DNA of 64,000 nucleotides from Candidatus Eisenbergiella merdavium (GTDB taxonomy: Bacteria > Bacillota > Clostridia > Lachnospirales > Lachnospiraceae). Under the pieces are notes generated by a model. The model did no database searches, had not been told where the DNA came from, and worked only from the letters and a program-made list of their open reading frames with translations. How positions within the stretch are numbered: the stretch's first letter is position 1; the number at the start of each line of letters is the position of its first letter. Below, one piece after another: positions 17,673-29,063 of the stretch. A program made the position numbers and the translations under genes. The stretch lies in contig DWWS01000013.1 in NCBI GenBank assembly GCA_019119595.1, positions 18,756 through 82,755 of the forward strand, in the 5' to 3' direction.

Positions 17673-18434
17673 ATGAAAAAAATTCTTTTGGCAGAGGATG
17701 AAAAAATGATCCGCTATGGAATCTATGTGATGATTGAAAACAGCGGCGTACCATACACGGAAATAGATGAATGCAAAAATGGGAAAGAGGCCGTAGAGCT
17801 TTTAAAAAAGGGCAGCTATGATCTGGTGCTCACGGATATTAAGATGCCCTTCATGGGAGGTATTGAGCTGTCACACTGGATACAGGAAAATGAAAAAGAG
17901 GAGGAAAGACCGCTCGTTGTTGCGATCAGCGGCTATGCGGAATTTGAGTATGTAAAGAGCATGATGCGGTGCCAGGCAATCGATTATCTTTTAAAACCGG
18001 TTGACAGAGAAGAGCTGAGAAAGGTTTTATGGCGTGCTGAAAAAATGCTCCGTGAGATAGGAAAAGCGGAGACGCCGGTTATTGGGGAACCGGGTGGAAA
18101 GGAGCTGCTGACCGGAATCAGCAGACACAAAATGCAGAGCGCAGTGGATTACATCCGGCAGAATTATGAAAAAACGATCGACATGGCGGAGGTGTCCAAC
18201 TATGTTTCCATGAATTATTCCATGTTTTCCTCCACCTTTAAAGAATATACAGGAGAGAATTTCAGCACATTTCTGCGGAAGCTGAGAATTGAGAAAAGCA
18301 AGAAGCTGCTGAAAAAAACGGATCTGAATATATCCGAGATTTCTCAAAGAGTAGGATTTGAAGATGCGAGGCGCTTTGCAAGAGTATTTAAGGAGGAAAC
18401 CGGGATAACGCCGACCATGTTCCGAGAAGGATAA
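17673..18434 (+). CDS. YesN-type response regulator with AraC DNA-binding domain
   Basis: A 253-aa response regulator. The receiver domain has LAEDEKMIRYG, the phospho-Asp in VLTDIKMPFMGG and KPVD. It is followed by two helix-turn-helix motifs of the AraC type (about residues 150-250: VSNYVSMNYSMFSSTFKEY and LNISEISQRVGF). I chose ATG 17673 because GGAGG is at 17663-17667 and the receiver begins at once; the GTG at 17625 has no SD. It likely activates the following transporter and GH115 genes in response to the kinase. Confidence 0.95.
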   Translation: MKKILLAEDEKMIRYGIYVMIENSGVPYTEIDECKNGKEAVELLKKGSYDLVLTDIKMPFMGGIELSHWIQENEKEEERPLVVAISGYAEFEYVKSMMRCQAIDYLLKPVDREELRKVLWRAEKMLREIGKAETPVIGEPGGKELLTGISRHKMQSAVDYIRQNYEKTIDMAEVSNYVSMNYSMFSSTFKEYTGENFSTFLRKLRIEKSKKLLKKTDLNISEISQRVGFEDARRFARVFKEETGITPTMFREG

Positions 18435-18499
18435 AAACGGGCAGAAAAAATGACACAAATAACAAAAACAGGACCATTTTGTTTGCGCAAGCTTTTTCT

Positions 18500-18505
18500 T
18501 ATAAT
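18500..18505 (+). promoter_or_regulatory. Possible -10 element for the transporter genes
   Basis: A perfect TATAAT 70 bp before the solute-binding protein start, without a good -35 match. An activator-dependent promoter would fit this, with the YesN-like protein as the obvious candidate. Confidence 0.4.
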
Positions 18506-18574
18506 GATTTCATCAGATATCGGTATCAGAAAAAACAACGAAAAAGAAATTTGTTTGGGAAGGGAGAAGAAAAA

Positions 18575-20233
18575 GTGAAAGTAAAAAAATGGTTTTCCAT
18601 GTTTCTTGCCGGATGCATGACCGTCGGATGTCTGGCTGGTTGCGGGAGTACAGGTACGTCCTCCGCTGACACCTCCGGGGAGGTATCCACGAAAGCTTCC
18701 GAAGAGACTGATGGCCGGGAAACGACAGGTGAAAAGGTAAAGCTGACAGCCCTGATTTCCAAACACAGCCTTACCAAGGATGTCAATGAAATGGAATGGC
18801 TGACCCTGCTTGAGGATGCCAATGGAGTGGATGTGGAATGGCAGCAGATCACGGCGGACTGGGATCAGAAAAAGAGCGTGATGTTTGCCGGCGGAGACAT
18901 TCCGGATATTCTTGTCAAGGCTACGTCAACAACAGATTTTGCAACCTATAACGGCCTGTTTGAAAATCTCGCACCCTATATCGATGCCGGAGAGATGCCG
19001 AATGTGGCAAAGATGTTTGAAGATCATCCGGAGCTCAGGGTTTTGTGTACGGATGAGGAGGGTGGAATTTACGGTCTGCCGAATTACAGAAGTATCTGGC
19101 CCAAAACAAACCGGGTACTCTATATTAATCAGACCTGGCTGGATAATCTCGGTCTGGAAATGCCGACTACCATGGACGAGCTGGAAGAAGTCCTGATCGC
19201 GTTCCGGGATGGGGATCCAAATGGAAACGGAGATGCATCTGATGAAATTCCCCTGGATTTTAACGGTTTTCCCACTTATCTGCAGGCCTGCTTCGGCATT
19301 CCTCTGATGAACGAGAGCAGCGGATACTTTGTCGAGGATGGTGAGGTAAAAAATTACCGGGTGGACGAACGGTATAAAACGTTCATGATCTGGCTTCAGA
19401 AGCTTTACAGCGAAGGTCTGATCAATGAGGAAGTGATCACCCAGGATTATTCCAAATTTCAGTCGCTGGCCAGAGGAGATGGCGGCGTAGCGAAGGTAGG
19501 AGTTACTCTCGGCTGGGAAAGCGGAGACCGGTTTGGTACAGAGGTCATGGATCAGTATGCACCTCTTCCGGCGCTGAAGCCGCATGCGGATTCTGATGAA
19601 AATGAGGTTTACTGGGCATATTATGCGGATACGCAGTCGGTGAATGCAGCGACGGTTGCACTGAGCGCAAACTGCAAGAATAAAGAGGCGGCAGTCAGAT
19701 TTATCGATTCCTTCTATGATGAAGTGACCAGCATTCAGGTGCTGTTTGGGGGAATGAACGACGTGGACAACTGTATTTCGGACAACGGGGACGGAACCTA
19801 TACGGTGCTTCCTCCGGCAGATCCGAGCATGGATGCGGGTACCTGGAAATGGACCAATTCCTTTGCCGATTACAGTCCTTTTTATATCCCGGACGACATG
19901 AAGGACAGACTGACGCTTGGAGAGGATATGCAGCGGGTTGTGGAGGAAAGAGCGCCTCTTGAGGATACGCTTGCCATGATGGAAGAAAAATGTGAATCCT
20001 ATCCTGCAACCTTTATTTCTTATACCACGGACGAAAATTCCGAGCTTGCGATGACGCAGGCAAATATCAACAATATTGTGGATCAGACCTATGCGGCATG
20101 GCTGACGGATTCTTCAAGAGACATCGATGGGGAATGGGATGCCTATGTACAGTCCGTATATGACAGCGGACTGACGCAGAATCTTGAAATCAGACAGGCT
20201 GCCTATGAAAGATATCTGGAATCAATGGAATAA
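18575..20233 (+). CDS. Extracellular solute-binding lipoprotein of a sugar ABC transporter (LplA-like)
   Basis: A 552-aa lipoprotein that captures oligosaccharides outside the membrane. The signal peptide ends in a lipobox (CLAGC, Cys near residue 22), followed by a Ser/Thr-rich linker and a type-1 solute-binding fold. GTG 18575 has AAGGGAG 8 nt upstream; in-frame sequence before it lacks a sensible start. Its large size fits the family that pairs with LplB and LplC permeases and YesMN systems. No ATPase gene is present, so a shared MsmK-type ATPase encoded elsewhere is expected. Confidence 0.94.
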   Translation: MKVKKWFSMFLAGCMTVGCLAGCGSTGTSSADTSGEVSTKASEETDGRETTGEKVKLTALISKHSLTKDVNEMEWLTLLEDANGVDVEWQQITADWDQKKSVMFAGGDIPDILVKATSTTDFATYNGLFENLAPYIDAGEMPNVAKMFEDHPELRVLCTDEEGGIYGLPNYRSIWPKTNRVLYINQTWLDNLGLEMPTTMDELEEVLIAFRDGDPNGNGDASDEIPLDFNGFPTYLQACFGIPLMNESSGYFVEDGEVKNYRVDERYKTFMIWLQKLYSEGLINEEVITQDYSKFQSLARGDGGVAKVGVTLGWESGDRFGTEVMDQYAPLPALKPHADSDENEVYWAYYADTQSVNAATVALSANCKNKEAAVRFIDSFYDEVTSIQVLFGGMNDVDNCISDNGDGTYTVLPPADPSMDAGTWKWTNSFADYSPFYIPDDMKDRLTLGEDMQRVVEERAPLEDTLAMMEEKCESYPATFISYTTDENSELAMTQANINNIVDQTYAAWLTDSSRDIDGEWDAYVQSVYDSGLTQNLEIRQAAYERYLESME

Positions 20234-20238
20234 TTTTT

Positions 20239-20294
20239 AAAGCTGAAAGAGCCGGAAACATCTCAACCGGGATTTTCCGGCTCATATCAGCTTT
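20239..20294 (+). terminator. Strong intercistronic hairpin after the solute-binding protein gene
   Basis: AAGCTGA and GAGCCGGAAA pair with TTTCCGGCTC and CAGCTT in a long interrupted stem, followed by TTTG. Its place between the binding protein and the permease suggests partial termination or mRNA protection, which would give more binding protein than permease. Confidence 0.65.
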
Positions 20295-20319
20295 TGCGAT
20301 CTGTTTTGGAGGTAAGAAA

Positions 20320-21234
20320 ATGGGACGGAGAATAAAGGATGCGATCAAAAAGGACTGGCAGCTTTGGCTGATGATTTTGCCGGCTCTGTTGTATATCATT
20401 ATTTTTTGCTATGGACCGATGTATGGAATTCAGCTCGCCTTTAGAAAATATGATTTTTCCAAAGGACTGACAGGGGGAGACTGGGTAGGCTTTCAATATT
20501 TTATCCAGTATTTCGAAAGCCCGATGTTCTTTACAACATTACGGAACACCTTTGTTATCTCTTTTTTTACGCTGGTATGCGGCTTCCCAGTACCCATTAT
20601 GCTGGCGCTGGTCATTAATTCCCTGAAACAGAAGAGGCTGAAAAGAGTGGTTCAGACAGCGGTATATATGCCCTATTTTATTTCGACGGTCGTAATGGTG
20701 GCAATCCTTCAGATTCTGCTGTCGCCGTCAACCGGGGTGATGAGCCACCTTCTTCGTGGAATGCACCTGATCCCGGAATCTGTCAATCTGCTGGGAACAC
20801 CCTCGGCCTTTGTTCCTGTTTACGTGCTGTCAGGAATCTGGCAGTCCGCCGGATGGAACAGCATTATTTTTATAGCGGCGCTTTCTTCCGTGGACGGACA
20901 GCTGTATGATGCGGCGAAGGTGGACGGGGCAAGCCGCTGGCAGCAGGTGATCCATGTGGAACTGCCTGCGATCGTGCCTACGATCATTATCCTGCTGATC
21001 ATGAATATGGGACGGGTACTGAGCGTAGGCTTTGAAAAGGTTTTCCTGATGCAGAACGATCTGAATCTGTCCGTTTCCGAGGTTATTTCGACATACGTGT
21101 TTAATATAGGCGTTCAATCCGGACAGTTCAGCTTTGGATCAGCGGTGGGACTTTTTAATACGGTAATTAATTTTGCCTTTTTGATGATTGCCAATATGAT
21201 CTCCAAAAGGGCGGCGGATATCAGCCTGATGTAG
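20320..21234 (+). CDS. Sugar ABC transporter permease (LplB-like)
   Basis: A 304-aa inner-membrane permease with six predicted helices. The EAA loop that contacts the ATPase reads DAAKVDGASRWQQVIHVELPAI (about residues 195-216). GGAGGTAAGAAA precedes the ATG. It forms a heterodimer with the next gene product. The short overlapping frames in this region are not coding. Confidence 0.95.
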   Translation: MGRRIKDAIKKDWQLWLMILPALLYIIIFCYGPMYGIQLAFRKYDFSKGLTGGDWVGFQYFIQYFESPMFFTTLRNTFVISFFTLVCGFPVPIMLALVINSLKQKRLKRVVQTAVYMPYFISTVVMVAILQILLSPSTGVMSHLLRGMHLIPESVNLLGTPSAFVPVYVLSGIWQSAGWNSIIFIAALSSVDGQLYDAAKVDGASRWQQVIHVELPAIVPTIIILLIMNMGRVLSVGFEKVFLMQNDLNLSVSEVISTYVFNIGVQSGQFSFGSAVGLFNTVINFAFLMIANMISKRAADISLM

Positions 21235-21300
21235 AAAGGCCTGCGCGAATCGGCGTACGCGGTTCATGCTGCATGAGAGCGGCGGAAAAGGAGGAAAAAT

Positions 21301-22200
21301 TTGAAAACAATATCAGGAAAAAGGAAAATGGGCGCTTCAGACCGGATTTATTATATCTGTGTGACTGTGATCGCCGCAGCGGCACTGCTGGTGGTTCTTT
21401 ATCCCATGTATTTCATTGTGATCGCTTCTTTCAGCAATTCCAATATGGTGAATCAGGGAATGGTGGTTCTGCTCCCAAAGGGAGTTAATTTTTACGGATA
21501 CAGGAAAATCCTGGAGCGTTCAGACCTGTGGCTCGGATACAGAAATACGCTGATCTACACGGTGTTTGGTACCCTGCTGAATCTGGCAGTCACGCTCCCG
21601 GCCGCTTATGTGCTGGCGCAGAACCGTTTTCGGGCGCGGAGAGTCATCATGACGCTCTTTGTAATTACCATGTATTTCGGCGGGGGAATGGTTCCGACCT
21701 ACATGCTGGTAAAGACGCTGAAGCTGACAAATACGCCTTTTGTCATGATGATCATGGGTGCGGTCAGCGTTTATAATCTGATCATTACCAGAACCTTTTT
21801 CGAAAGCTCGATTCCAAAGGAGCTGCAGGAGGCCGCGCAGCTGGACGGATGCTCCCATTTTCGCTATTTTTCTTCTATTGTGCTGCCTCTTTCAAAGGCG
21901 GTGATCTCTGTCATCACCCTGTACTATGCGGTAGGGCACTGGAACGATTTCTTTACGGCGCTGCTGTATCTGAATAATGACGAATATCAGCCGCTGCAGA
22001 CCGTTTTGCGTAATATCCTCATTTCCAATCAGGCGATGGCAGGCACGACGGGAGCCGGCGAAGGCAGCTATGCCCAGCAGTATGCCGATCAGATTAAATT
22101 TGCAGTCATCATTGTTTCGACCGTTCCGGTTCTGTGCATCTATCCGTTTATTCAGAAATATTTTGAGAAGGGCGTTATGATCGGAGCGGTAAAGGGCTAG
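21301..22200 (+). CDS. Sugar ABC transporter permease (LplC/YtcP-like)
   Basis: A 299-aa partner permease with about six membrane helices and the EAA loop EAAQLDGCSHFRYFSSIVLPLS (about residues 177-198). Translation starts at TTG 21301, decided by AAGGAGG at 21288-21294 with a 6-nt spacer; no other start has an SD. The C-terminus (QKYFEKGVMIGAVKG) is typical of LplC/CUT1 permeases. The GH115 gene starts 18 bp after the stop, so the genes are co-transcribed. Confidence 0.95.
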   Translation: MKTISGKRKMGASDRIYYICVTVIAAAALLVVLYPMYFIVIASFSNSNMVNQGMVVLLPKGVNFYGYRKILERSDLWLGYRNTLIYTVFGTLLNLAVTLPAAYVLAQNRFRARRVIMTLFVITMYFGGGMVPTYMLVKTLKLTNTPFVMMIMGAVSVYNLIITRTFFESSIPKELQEAAQLDGCSHFRYFSSIVLPLSKAVISVITLYYAVGHWNDFFTALLYLNNDEYQPLQTVLRNILISNQAMAGTTGAGEGSYAQQYADQIKFAVIIVSTVPVLCIYPFIQKYFEKGVMIGAVKG

Positions 22201-22218
22201 AAGCCTTCAGGAAAAAGG

Positions 22219-25200
22219 ATGGAGGAAAGGGACGAAGCAATGACGGCGGAAAAGAGGTTTCTTCTGAAAAGAGGAGAAAAGGTGAGGTTGTTTTGCGCAG
22301 AGGAGGAAAACAGCGCGGTGAGGCATGCGGTCGGCAGCCTGGCAGGAGATATGGAAAGGGCGTGCGGCTGTGTCGTGGAATGGGGAAACGGACAGCCCTC
22401 CAGTGATGAGACGGTCGTGGTGGCTGTCACGGCGGGGACGCCGTGGTTTGATCGAATGATACCGGAGGGAACCGGGATCGGTCTGGACCGGCTGAAGGAC
22501 GACAGGGGAGAGCTGCGCTGGGAGGCGTATTTACAGCAGGTATGTGAGGGGACGCTGTTTCTCATCGGCGCGGACAGGAGGGGAACGGTATATGCCGTTT
22601 ATGATCTGTGTGAGCAGCTGGGAGTGTCGCCCTGGTATTTCTGGGGAGATGTGCCTGTCAGAAAGAAGGACAGCTTTACGCTTCCCGAAGATTACATAAG
22701 GGCGGACTGGCCGGATGTGGCGTACAGAGGAATTTTTCTGAACGATGAGGAAGAGCTGGACGCATGGGCAAAGCGCCATACAAAGGACGGAACGATTGGC
22801 CCCGAAACCTACCGCGCCGTCTATGAGCTGATCCTCAGACTGAAGGGAAATTATATCTGGCCGGCCATGCATGTGAATTATTTTAACGAAAATCCGGAGA
22901 ACGGAAGGCTTGCGGAGGAAATGGGAGTGGTTGTGGGAACCTCCCACTGCGACATGCTGCTTCGCAGCAACCAGAACGAATGGAAGCCGTGGCTGGAGAA
23001 AAAGGGATATCAGGGAGTAAAATACGATTATTCCATTCCCGGAAAGAACAGAGAGCAGATCCGGGAATACTGGAAAGAAAGCGTAGAGATGAACCGCGCC
23101 TATGAGGTCACCTATACGGTTGGAATGCGCGGCATCCATGATTCCGGCTTTGTGACGGAACGGATAGATCTTGATCCGGCTTTATCTGAAACGGAAAAAA
23201 CAGAGAAAAAGATCCGTATGCTTGGAGAGGTGATCCGGGATCAGAGACAGATCATCCGGGAGACCCTGGGAGAGGAAAAAGCATCCCGGGCGGTGCAGAC
23301 CTTCATTCCGTATAAGGAGGTGCTGAGTCTGTATGACCAGGGCCTGGATGTGCCGGAGGATATCACGCTGATCTGGGTGGATGATAATTTCGGTTATATG
23401 CGGCGTTATCCGAATGAGCGGGAACGCTGCAGAAAAGGGGGAAACGGGCTGTATTACCATGCCTCGTACTGGGCGTCTCCGGGCATGAGCTATCTGTTTT
23501 TCAATTCCATTCCGCTGGCTCAGACGGGAAATGAGCTGAAGAAATGCTGGGAATCCGGAATACAGAGGCTGTGGGTGCTGAATGTGGGGGCATTAAAGCC
23601 CCTGGAGCTGGATCTGGAATTCTTTCTTCGCTACGCCTGGTCGGCGGGAAGGGAATGTCGGGAAGCGAAGGAAGCGCAGGTCTTTGTGGAGGAATGGATC
23701 AACAGGAATTTTTCCGGGAAAAAGGGAAAGCGCGCGGCAGAGGTATACGGCAGGTTTGCGCAGCTGAATAATGTTTGCAAGCCGGAGCATCTGAAAGCTG
23801 CGAGGTTTTCCCAGACCTCCTATGGAAATGAGGCGGCACGACGGCTGGAGGAGCTGGGAAAGCTGGTGCGGGAGGGAGAAAGGATATGGGAAGAGCTGCC
23901 GGAGCAGGAAAGGGAAGCCTTTTTCGAGCTGTTTTTGATGAAGCTTCAGGCCTCCTTTTTTATCAATGCTTCCTTCTATTATGCTGACAGAAGCTGCCTG
24001 TGCTGGGAACGGGGAGCAATGCGCGCGGCGGACGGCTGTACGGAAGTCTCCAGGCGGATGGACAGGAAAAAGAAGGAGCTGCTTTATTACTATAATGAAG
24101 TGCTGAAGGAAGGAAAATGGAGCGGGATCCTGACCCCGGAAAGCTTCTCCCCTCCTCCGACGGCGCTCTTTCCTGCTGCCCGTCCCGCGCTTACTCTTGG
24201 AGAACCCGGTCTTGGGGCAGTATGGGAGGAGCTTATCTTTTATGCGCATGGAAGAGAACGAAAAAGACTGACGCTTTTCAACCGGGGGAGCAAAGCGGTA
24301 CGATTCTGGCTGGAGGCGCCGGATTGGCTGGAGACCGGTCAGACGCAGGGAACCGTGGAGACAGAGCTGGTTCTTTTCCTGTGCGTCCGGAAAGACCGGG
24401 AGGCGTTCCGAAGGGAGCGGGAAGGAAAGCTGATTCTGACGGGGAGCGCCGGCGAGCGGTATGAGGTGCCGGTTAAGATCAGAAGGGAAGCCGATTATTC
24501 CCCTGCCGGGGGAAGTTCCTTTTATGCGGAAGCGGACGGCTATGTTTCCATTCCGGCGGATGGATATACGGCAGGAAGGGTGGAGGAAGACGGAAGCGTC
24601 TCCTGCTTCCAGCCTGATACGGAAACAGATCCCGGCCAAAAAACGGGCGCTGTATGGCGGAGGATCAAATATCTGGGAAGAGGCTGGGGAGACGCCATGG
24701 AAGCCTTTTTACCGGAATCGGATCGGCATGGAGAAGAGACGGTCCCTGATGAGAGGAGCGCTCTGGAATATGCCTTTTTCCTGGAGAAAGAAGGAGCCCA
24801 TCTGCTGGAGATCCATCGTTTTCTGACGCTGAAGCCGAAAGGAAGGATCCGTATGGGCGTAGTTGTAGACGGAGGAAGACCCATCATACTGGAAGCGAAA
24901 ACGGTGGACGAATGGATGGGGAACTGGAGGGACGCCGTAATGGAGGACGGAGAAAAGCTGTACGCCACGCTGCCCTGGCTTTCGTCCGGCCTGCATCGCC
25001 TGCAGATATTTCCGATTGACGGATACCTGACTCTTTCCAGATATGTGATCTATACGGCGCAGAGACAGGAAAATGATCTGGGGCCGGCGGACAGCGCGTT
25101 TTTTGACGGGAATGGCTGGAGAAAGGGGCGGGAGGAAACCGAAGAGCTTCCGGATCTGACCGAAGAGGAGAATGCCTTCTGGCGGCGTGTCTATGGAAGC

Positions 25201-25947
25201 CCGGATGAAGCGGCCATGCGCCTGCCCATGCTGTATGCAGGGCCGGATTTCTGGAAAACGGAAAGGCTGTATGCGGTAAGCGACGAAAGGGAGGATGTAC
25301 CGGGAAGAAAGAAATATGATTTTGTCTCCGGTGAAAGGAAGGATCTGCTTTGCCGCTTCGGATCAGGAATTTTTGAGGAGTGTGCGGGGGAGATTTTCAT
25401 CGAAGCGGAATATGCACTGGAAAAGTCGCAGAACGCATGGCTTACCTCTTCCGTTCCTGACGGAAAAGGATGCTGGATGCATATCCGGTCGGAAACGGAC
25501 GGCGGAACAGGACTTGCCATGATCAGCACAGATATGGGAGGCGGCGAGGGCATGCAGGCGAGAATACCGATGCATGCCGCGGGAATGCATTACCGCTTCC
25601 GGATCCATAATCCTGCGGATTATACGATATGGCTTTTGATGAGGTTTGAGGATACAGACAGCGATTACTGCGAGACGGCGGTGGACGGCATGATACGGGA
25701 GGCTGACCGCGCGTATGCGCCGGGCGGAGGCTTTTTTTCCTACAGCATGAAACAGAGATGGCATTGGAGAGCTGTGAGCCGTGCGCGGCTTGAGGAAGGG
25801 ATCCATACACTTTCCCTGTATGGGACGAAGCCCGGACTACAGATTGACAGGATCTATCTGACCGCATCGGAGGATTGGCCTCCGGTGGACACCGGATGGA
25901 AGGAAAGCAGGGAAGCGGGAGAAGGAAAAAGAACAAAAAAAGTATAA
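22219..25947 (+). CDS. Glycoside hydrolase family 115 (xylan alpha-1,2-glucuronidase)
   Basis: A very large enzyme (1242 aa) without a signal peptide, so probably cytoplasmic. GH115 enzymes remove (4-O-methyl)glucuronic acid from xylan or its oligomers. Family blocks are YRGIFLNDEEELDAW (about residues 167-182), TIGPETYRAVYELILRLKGNYIWPAMH (about 191-217), VVGTSHCDMLLRSNQNEW and LIWVDDNFGYMRRYPN (about 388-403). The C-terminal 400 residues look like beta-sandwich accessory domains. ATG 22240 is an alternative start. It is linked to oligosaccharide import, so intracellular trimming of imported glucuronoxylo-oligomers is likely. Confidence 0.9.
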   Translation: MEERDEAMTAEKRFLLKRGEKVRLFCAEEENSAVRHAVGSLAGDMERACGCVVEWGNGQPSSDETVVVAVTAGTPWFDRMIPEGTGIGLDRLKDDRGELRWEAYLQQVCEGTLFLIGADRRGTVYAVYDLCEQLGVSPWYFWGDVPVRKKDSFTLPEDYIRADWPDVAYRGIFLNDEEELDAWAKRHTKDGTIGPETYRAVYELILRLKGNYIWPAMHVNYFNENPENGRLAEEMGVVVGTSHCDMLLRSNQNEWKPWLEKKGYQGVKYDYSIPGKNREQIREYWKESVEMNRAYEVTYTVGMRGIHDSGFVTERIDLDPALSETEKTEKKIRMLGEVIRDQRQIIRETLGEEKASRAVQTFIPYKEVLSLYDQGLDVPEDITLIWVDDNFGYMRRYPNERERCRKGGNGLYYHASYWASPGMSYLFFNSIPLAQTGNELKKCWESGIQRLWVLNVGALKPLELDLEFFLRYAWSAGRECREAKEAQVFVEEWINRNFSGKKGKRAAEVYGRFAQLNNVCKPEHLKAARFSQTSYGNEAARRLEELGKLVREGERIWEELPEQEREAFFELFLMKLQASFFINASFYYADRSCLCWERGAMRAADGCTEVSRRMDRKKKELLYYYNEVLKEGKWSGILTPESFSPPPTALFPAARPALTLGEPGLGAVWEELIFYAHGRERKRLTLFNRGSKAVRFWLEAPDWLETGQTQGTVETELVLFLCVRKDREAFRREREGKLILTGSAGERYEVPVKIRREADYSPAGGSSFYAEADGYVSIPADGYTAGRVEEDGSVSCFQPDTETDPGQKTGAVWRRIKYLGRGWGDAMEAFLPESDRHGEETVPDERSALEYAFFLEKEGAHLLEIHRFLTLKPKGRIRMGVVVDGGRPIILEAKTVDEWMGNWRDAVMEDGEKLYATLPWLSSGLHRLQIFPIDGYLTLSRYVIYTAQRQENDLGPADSAFFDGNGWRKGREETEELPDLTEEENAFWRRVYGSPDEAAMRLPMLYAGPDFWKTERLYAVSDEREDVPGRKKYDFVSGERKDLLCRFGSGIFEECAGEIFIEAEYALEKSQNAWLTSSVPDGKGCWMHIRSETDGGTGLAMISTDMGGGEGMQARIPMHAAGMHYRFRIHNPADYTIWLLMRFEDTDSDYCETAVDGMIREADRAYAPGGGFFSYSMKQRWHWRAVSRARLEEGIHTLSLYGTKPGLQIDRIYLTASEDWPPVDTGWKESREAGEGKRTKKV

Positions 25948-26024
25948 AGCTGAGAAAAACAGAGATAATTAAAGAAAGTGAAAGAAATATCAAGTAAAAA
26001 GACTGCTCTTTCCCGCTAATGGCG

Positions 26025-26053
26025 TTGCATAAAAAGGAGTGAAACCATAATAT
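26025..26053 (+). promoter_or_regulatory. Promoter of groES-groEL
   Basis: TTGCAT (26025-26030), a 17-bp spacer and TAATAT (26048-26053), directly upstream of the CIRCE element. Confidence 0.55.
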
Positions 26054-26064
26054 ATCTATAGTGT

Positions 26065-26091
26065 TTAGCACTCGACATTGATGAGTGCTAA
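26065..26091 (+). promoter_or_regulatory. CIRCE operator (HrcA binding site)
   Basis: A perfect consensus: TTAGCACTC (26065-26073), nine bases, GAGTGCTAA (26083-26091). HrcA represses groESL here until heat or misfolded protein titrates GroEL. Confidence 0.97.
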
Positions 26092-26142
26092 CAGCCTAAA
26101 CAATACTGAATCAGAAAGTATTCAATGTAAGGAGGCATTTTT

Positions 26143-26430
26143 ATGAAATTAGTACCTTTAGGCGACAGGATCGTATTAAAGCAGCTTGAAGCGGAAGAGA
26201 CCACCAAATCCGGAATCGTTCTTCCCGGACAGAGCAAGGAGAAGCCCCAGCAGGCGGAAGTCATCGCTGTAGGCCCCGGCGGAATGATCGACGGCAAGGA
26301 AGTTAAGATGGAAGTGAAAGCCGGAGATAAGGTGATCTATTCCAAATATGCGGGAACGGAAGTGAAGCTTGACGACGATCAGGAATATATCATCGTAAAG
26401 CAGTCCGACGTTCTGGCTGTGATCGAATAA
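26143..26430 (+). CDS. groES: Co-chaperonin GroES (Cpn10)
   Basis: The 95-aa heptameric lid of the GroEL chamber. It starts with the conserved MKLVPLGDRIVLKQLEAEETTKSGIVLP block containing the mobile loop, and ends with YIIVKQSDVLAVIE. AAGGAGG stands before the ATG. It is the first gene of a heat-shock operon under CIRCE control; groL follows after 101 bp. Confidence 0.98.
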   Translation: MKLVPLGDRIVLKQLEAEETTKSGIVLPGQSKEKPQQAEVIAVGPGGMIDGKEVKMEVKAGDKVIYSKYAGTEVKLDDDQEYIIVKQSDVLAVIE

Positions 26431-26507
26431 GACGGCCGGTCAGAAGGGTCATTTGGAAGGATTATTTTAGAAAAGACAAAAACAGCGCCATCCGGCGCAT
26501 TCAGTAA

Positions 26508-28157
<1,650 letters not shown>

Positions 28158-28226
28158 TCTGCGGATTTCCCAAAACGGATGAACCTGAGGGCGATTCCAT
28201 CCAAAAACAAAAAAGCGTTAAAATTG

Positions 28227-28260
28227 GCGGCGCCTGCCGGAAACGGGGCGCCGCTTTTTT
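28227..28260 (+). terminator. Terminator of groES-groEL
   Basis: GCGGCGCC (28227-28234) pairs with GGCGCCGC (28247-28254), followed by six T. Confidence 0.9.
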
Positions 28261-28303
28261 CAATATCCATTATTTTACTGCTGATTGAAAGAAAGGAAGG
28301 GTT

Positions 28304-29053
28304 ATGGCGGCGGTCATTTTTCTTGTTCTGGGTATTTTGTTTTGCATCTATTGTATCGCCATTCTTGTGTCCGGAGTGTTCGGCTCCTGGTTTTTCCTGC
28401 TCTGGGGTGCGCTGGGGATCGGCTGCATCGGCGCCTGGAAAGTCCTTTCGTCAGGGCTCTGGGGGCGGCTTCCCGTTCCGGTGAGGGGAACGGTGCTGGG
28501 GCTGTTCGGCGCAGGACTGCTTGTTTTCCTTGTGATAGAGGGACTGGTCGTGAGCCGCTTTTATGCAAAGGGGGAGCCGGGGCTGGATTATCTGGTGGTG
28601 CTGGGAGCCCAGATGCGGGAGAGCGGGCCGAGCAGGGCGCTGCAGCTGCGGCTGGATCAGGCGTATGATTATCTGGCGGAAAATCCGGAAACTGTCGTGA
28701 TCGTTTCCGGCGGACAGGGAAGCAACGAGCCGGTCAGCGAGGCGCAGGGCATGTATGCTTATCTGACCGGACGGGGAATCGCCCCGGAACGGATCCGGAT
28801 GGAGGATCAGTCCAAAAACACGGTGGAAAACCTCAGATTTTCCAAACGGTTCATAGAGGATGGGGCCTCCGTCGGCATAATCACCAATAATTTCCATGTA
28901 TACCGGGCGGAAAGGTTAGCCGCCGGACAGGGCTATGAAACGATCCGTGGAATCGCAGCGCCCTGTGATCTTTCCATGCAGGCGAACAACATGCTGCGGG
29001 AATTTTTCGGGATCATGAAGGACTGGCTATGCGGCAATATGAAGCTGTGGTAA
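28304..29053 (+). CDS. YdcF/DUF218-family membrane protein (SanA/ElyC-like)
   Basis: A 249-aa protein with three N-terminal hydrophobic helices (about residues 1-20, 24-45 and 58-85) and a DUF218 domain: YLVVLGAQMRESGPSRALQLRLDQA, VVIVSGGQG, MEDQSKNTVENLRFSK and IITNNFHVYRA. DUF218 proteins such as SanA and ElyC act in cell-envelope biogenesis, with the enzymatic step unclear. AAAGGAAGGG precedes the ATG. It lies alone between groEL and the apt promoter. Confidence 0.9.
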   Translation: MAAVIFLVLGILFCIYCIAILVSGVFGSWFFLLWGALGIGCIGAWKVLSSGLWGRLPVPVRGTVLGLFGAGLLVFLVIEGLVVSRFYAKGEPGLDYLVVLGAQMRESGPSRALQLRLDQAYDYLAENPETVVIVSGGQGSNEPVSEAQGMYAYLTGRGIAPERIRMEDQSKNTVENLRFSKRFIEDGASVGIITNNFHVYRAERLAAGQGYETIRGIAAPCDLSMQANNMLREFFGIMKDWLCGNMKLW

Positions 29054-29063
29054 TGATTTGAAA

